A stretch of DNA of 64,000 nucleotides, taken from assembly GCA_946405435.1 (NCBI GenBank), contig CAMJHF010000003.1:89452-153451 (forward strand), in the 5' to 3' direction. This document shows, piece after piece, positions 61,555 through 64,000 of the stretch (its first letter is position 1; each line of letters opens with the position of its first letter). Under the pieces are notes generated by a model. It was not told the origin of the DNA, searched no databases, and worked only from the letters and a program-made list of their open reading frames with translations. Source of the stretch: an uncultured Bacteroidales bacterium. GTDB lineage: Bacteria; Bacteroidota; Bacteroidia; Bacteroidales; UBA932. A program made the position numbers and the translations under genes.

Positions 61555-64000
61555 ATGTTCGAAAACAAGAAAAGAGTATATCGCTTTGGCGGAAAAACTG
61601 CCGAGGGCGATGGTACAATGAGGGAACTCCTCGGAGGAAAAGGTGCCAATCTGGCCGAAATGAGCAAACTCGGAATGCCCGTCCCCGCGGGATTCACCAT
61701 CACGACCGAATGCTGCGCCGAGTATTATGAACTTGGCGGCGGTTACACGGACCAGCTCAAGAAAGACGTCGCAGCAGCCATGGAAGCTACCGAAAAGCTC
61801 ATGGGCAAGAAATTCGGCGATCCGTCCGACCCTCTGCTCGTCAGCTGCCGTTCAGGCGCACGCAGTTCCATGCCCGGCATGATGGACACCATCCTCAACA
61901 TCGGCCTGTGCTCCGCCACCCTTCCCGGAATGATCAAAAAGACGGGCAACCCCCGTTTCGTATATGATGCCTACCGCCGTCTGATCATGATGTATTCGGA
62001 CGTGGTGATGGAAAAGGCCGAGGGCATAGAGCCCGCCGACGGCCAGGCCATCCGCCAGCAGCTCGACCGCATGATGGAAGAGCTCAAGGAGAAGCGCGGC
62101 TATAAGACCGACACCGAAATCACCGCCGAGGAACTCAAGGACCTGTGCGACAAGTTCAAAGCCAAGGTCAAGGAAGTCCTTGGAGTGGAGTTCCCCGATA
62201 CCGCCGAGGCCCAGCTCTGGGGCTCCATCGGCGGCGTTTTCAAGTCCTGGAACGGCAAGAGGGCCATCGCCTATCGCCGCATCGAGAAGATTCCCGATGA
62301 CTGGGGCACCGCAGTGAACGTGCAGTCCATGGTGTTCGGCAACATGGGAGAGACTTCCGCCACCGGCGTAGCATTCTCCCGCAACCCCGCTTCCGGCGAC
62401 AACAAGTTCTACGGCGAGTGGCTCATCAATGCCCAGGGCGAGGACGTGGTTGCCGGTATCCGTACCCCCAACCCCCTGAACGAGGCCACCAAGACCGAGC
62501 ATAACAAGCACCTGCAGTCCCTTGAGGCCGCAATGCCCGAGGTTTACGCAGAACTCGACGCCATCCGCAAGCGCCTGGAGGATCACTTCCGTGACATGCA
62601 GGACATCGAGTTCACCATCCAGGAGGGTCACCTCTGGATGCTCCAGTGCCGTATCGGCAAGCGTACCGGCATCGCCGCCCTGCAGATGGCCATGGACATG
62701 CTCTCCGAGGGCATGATAGACGAGAAAGAGGCCGTTATGAGGGTGTCTCCCGCCCAGCTGGACGAGATCCTGCACCCCATCCTCGATCCCGCTTCCGAAA
62801 AGAAGGCTGAGGTTGTGGCTAAGGGTCTTCCCGCATCTCCGGGCGGAGCCGTCGGCACCATAGTATTCTCTTCCGAGGCCGCGATGGAGGCCGCAGCTGC
62901 AGGCAAGAAGGTCATCCTCATCCGTGAGGAAACCTCTCCCGAGGACATCGAGGGCATGCGTGCATCCGCCGGTATCCTCACCACCCGCGGAGGCATGACA
63001 TCCCACGCAGCCCTTGTGGCCCGCGGCTGGGGCAAGTGCTGCATCGTGGGCTGCGAGACCATGAAGATCAACCTCGCCGCCAAGACCGTCAGCTTCGGAG
63101 GCACCACCTACAAAGAAGGCGACTGGTTCTCCCTCAACGGGAGCAAGGGCTATGTATACGCCACCAAACTTGACACCATGGACGCCAGCGAGAACCCCCT
63201 GTTCATCCGCTTCATGGAGATCGTGGACAAGTTCCGCCGCCTTGGCATCCGCACCAACGCCGACACTCCCGAGGACGCCGCACGTGCCCTGGCCTTCGGC
63301 GCCGAGGGCATAGGCCTGTTCCGTATCGAGCACATGTTCTACGGCAAGAACTCCGAAGTGCCCCTGGCAAAGCTCCGCAAGATGATCCTTTCCGATACCA
63401 ACGAAGAGCGCAAGGCCGCCCTTGACGAGCTCGAGCCCTTCATGAAGGCCTCCGTCAAGAGCACCCTCAAGATCATGGACGGCAAGCCCGTGGTCTTCCG
63501 TCTGCTGGATCCCCCTCTCCATGAGTTCGTCCCCAAGGGTGCAGAGAAGGAGAAGGAACTGGCCGACGAGCTCGGAATCTCCGTGTCCGACGTGGAGAAG
63601 AGAGGCGAGAACCTTCACGAGGTCAACCCTATGATGGGACATCGCGGCGTGCGTCTGCACGTGACCTATCCTCTCATAGCCGAGACCCAGTACCGCGCCA
63701 TCTTCACCGCCCAGGCCGAGCTTCAGAAGGAAGGACTTCACCCCATGCCCGAAATCATGATCCCCGTCACCGTGTCCGAGCGTGAGCTCCGCTTCCAGAA
63801 GGCCATCTGCACCAAGATAAAGGCCGAGGTGGAAGCTACCACCGGTGAGTCCCTGGACTACAAGTTCGGCACCATGATCGAGATACCCCGCGCGGCTCTC
63901 ACTGCCGACCGTATGGCCCGTACCGCCGAGTTCTTCAGCTTCGGCACCAACGACCTTACCCAGATGACCTTCGGCTTCAGCCGCGACGATGTGGGCACCT
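61555..64000 (+). CDS. ppdK: pyruvate, phosphate dikinase (3' end outside window)
   Basis: The first 815 residues of pyruvate phosphate dikinase, which interconverts pyruvate, ATP and phosphate with PEP, AMP and pyrophosphate. The N-terminal ATP-grasp part (LLGGKGANLAEMSKLGMPVPAGFTI, then SCRSGARSSMPGMMDTILNIG) is followed by the phosphohistidine swivel domain with H484 in TRGGMTSHAALVARGWG. The start of the PEP/pyruvate barrel is also present, ending in the window at FSFGTNDLTQMTFG. The family is about 900 residues, so about 90 more lie beyond the window. In anaerobes it works in glycolysis with pyrophosphate. Confidence 0.96.
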   Translation, partial: MFENKKRVYRFGGKTAEGDGTMRELLGGKGANLAEMSKLGMPVPAGFTITTECCAEYYELGGGYTDQLKKDVAAAMEATEKLMGKKFGDPSDPLLVSCRSGARSSMPGMMDTILNIGLCSATLPGMIKKTGNPRFVYDAYRRLIMMYSDVVMEKAEGIEPADGQAIRQQLDRMMEELKEKRGYKTDTEITAEELKDLCDKFKAKVKEVLGVEFPDTAEAQLWGSIGGVFKSWNGKRAIAYRRIEKIPDDWGTAVNVQSMVFGNMGETSATGVAFSRNPASGDNKFYGEWLINAQGEDVVAGIRTPNPLNEATKTEHNKHLQSLEAAMPEVYAELDAIRKRLEDHFRDMQDIEFTIQEGHLWMLQCRIGKRTGIAALQMAMDMLSEGMIDEKEAVMRVSPAQLDEILHPILDPASEKKAEVVAKGLPASPGGAVGTIVFSSEAAMEAAAAGKKVILIREETSPEDIEGMRASAGILTTRGGMTSHAALVARGWGKCCIVGCETMKINLAAKTVSFGGTTYKEGDWFSLNGSKGYVYATKLDTMDASENPLFIRFMEIVDKFRRLGIRTNADTPEDAARALAFGAEGIGLFRIEHMFYGKNSEVPLAKLRKMILSDTNEERKAALDELEPFMKASVKSTLKIMDGKPVVFRLLDPPLHEFVPKGAEKEKELADELGISVSDVEKRGENLHEVNPMMGHRGVRLHVTYPLIAETQYRAIFTAQAELQKEGLHPMPEIMIPVTVSERELRFQKAICTKIKAEVEATTGESLDYKFGTMIEIPRAALTADRMARTAEFFSFGTNDLTQMTFGFSRDDVGT

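Overview
The window looks like a chromosomal segment of a high-GC Bacteroidota, most likely order Bacteroidales. Supporting signs are a TonB receptor next to a DUF4249 lipoprotein, a Bat (BatA-E) operon, the Bacteroidetes-type SerA, a C10 protease with a prodomain, DUF4886 and DUF1015 proteins, Bacteroidetes-style promoters (TAnnTTTG boxes) and almost no Shine-Dalgarno sequences. The family or genus cannot be fixed from sequence alone. Flanking genes look close to 60% GC by eye. The stretch at about 27.8-32.4 kb is clearly AT-rich and looks acquired.

Layout: 0-2.5 kb holds the recJ 3' end and a secreted GH13 amylase. Then comes a minus-strand run: yigZ, serC, serA, a TonB-dependent receptor and a DUF4249 lipoprotein (8.4 to 2.5 kb). 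From 8.5 to 19 kb the plus strand carries a pRiA4b ORF-3-like acidic protein, then a tightly packed run of a DUF1015 protein with a cysteine-rich insert, recQ, dnaG, metG, a histidine acid phosphatase and a secreted endonuclease/phosphatase-fold protein. From 19 to 22 kb lie secreted proteins of poorly known function. From 27.7 down to 22 kb runs a MacAB-TolC-type export operon with two permeases.

The AT-rich island (27.8-32.4 kb) holds a membrane TPR/HTH regulator-like protein, a small secreted protein that could be a protease inhibitor, a C10 (streptopain-like) cysteine protease lipoprotein and an unknown lipoprotein. A 14-bp-stem terminator closes it. From 39.3 down to 32.4 kb is an exbB-exbD-tonB-rluB-like-era-parC operon with a 58-residue membrane protein at its end. 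From 47.6 down to 39.4 kb is a complete MoxR/DUF58/Bat operon.

At 47.7-49.4 kb, truA has a 48-bp tandem repeat inserted in frame near its C-terminus. Within a few hundred bases of it lie a 208-bp element bounded by 28-bp inverted repeats and an eight-copy 52-bp minisatellite. The rest of the plus strand (50.8-64 kb) has an S9 peptidase, folC, an alpha-2-macroglobulin-like protein that seems to lack the thioester motif, an orphan AIR-synthase C-terminal-like protein, a PIN-PhoH ATPase and the start of pyruvate phosphate dikinase. A second histidine phosphatase is divergent from the S9 peptidase.

Most of the window is ordinary housekeeping and cell-envelope content. The most unusual material is the repeat cluster after truA, the protease island, the cysteine-rich insert in the DUF1015 protein, the 13-copy PYG hexapeptide tail on the pseudouridine synthase, and several promoter boxes lying directly against start codons.
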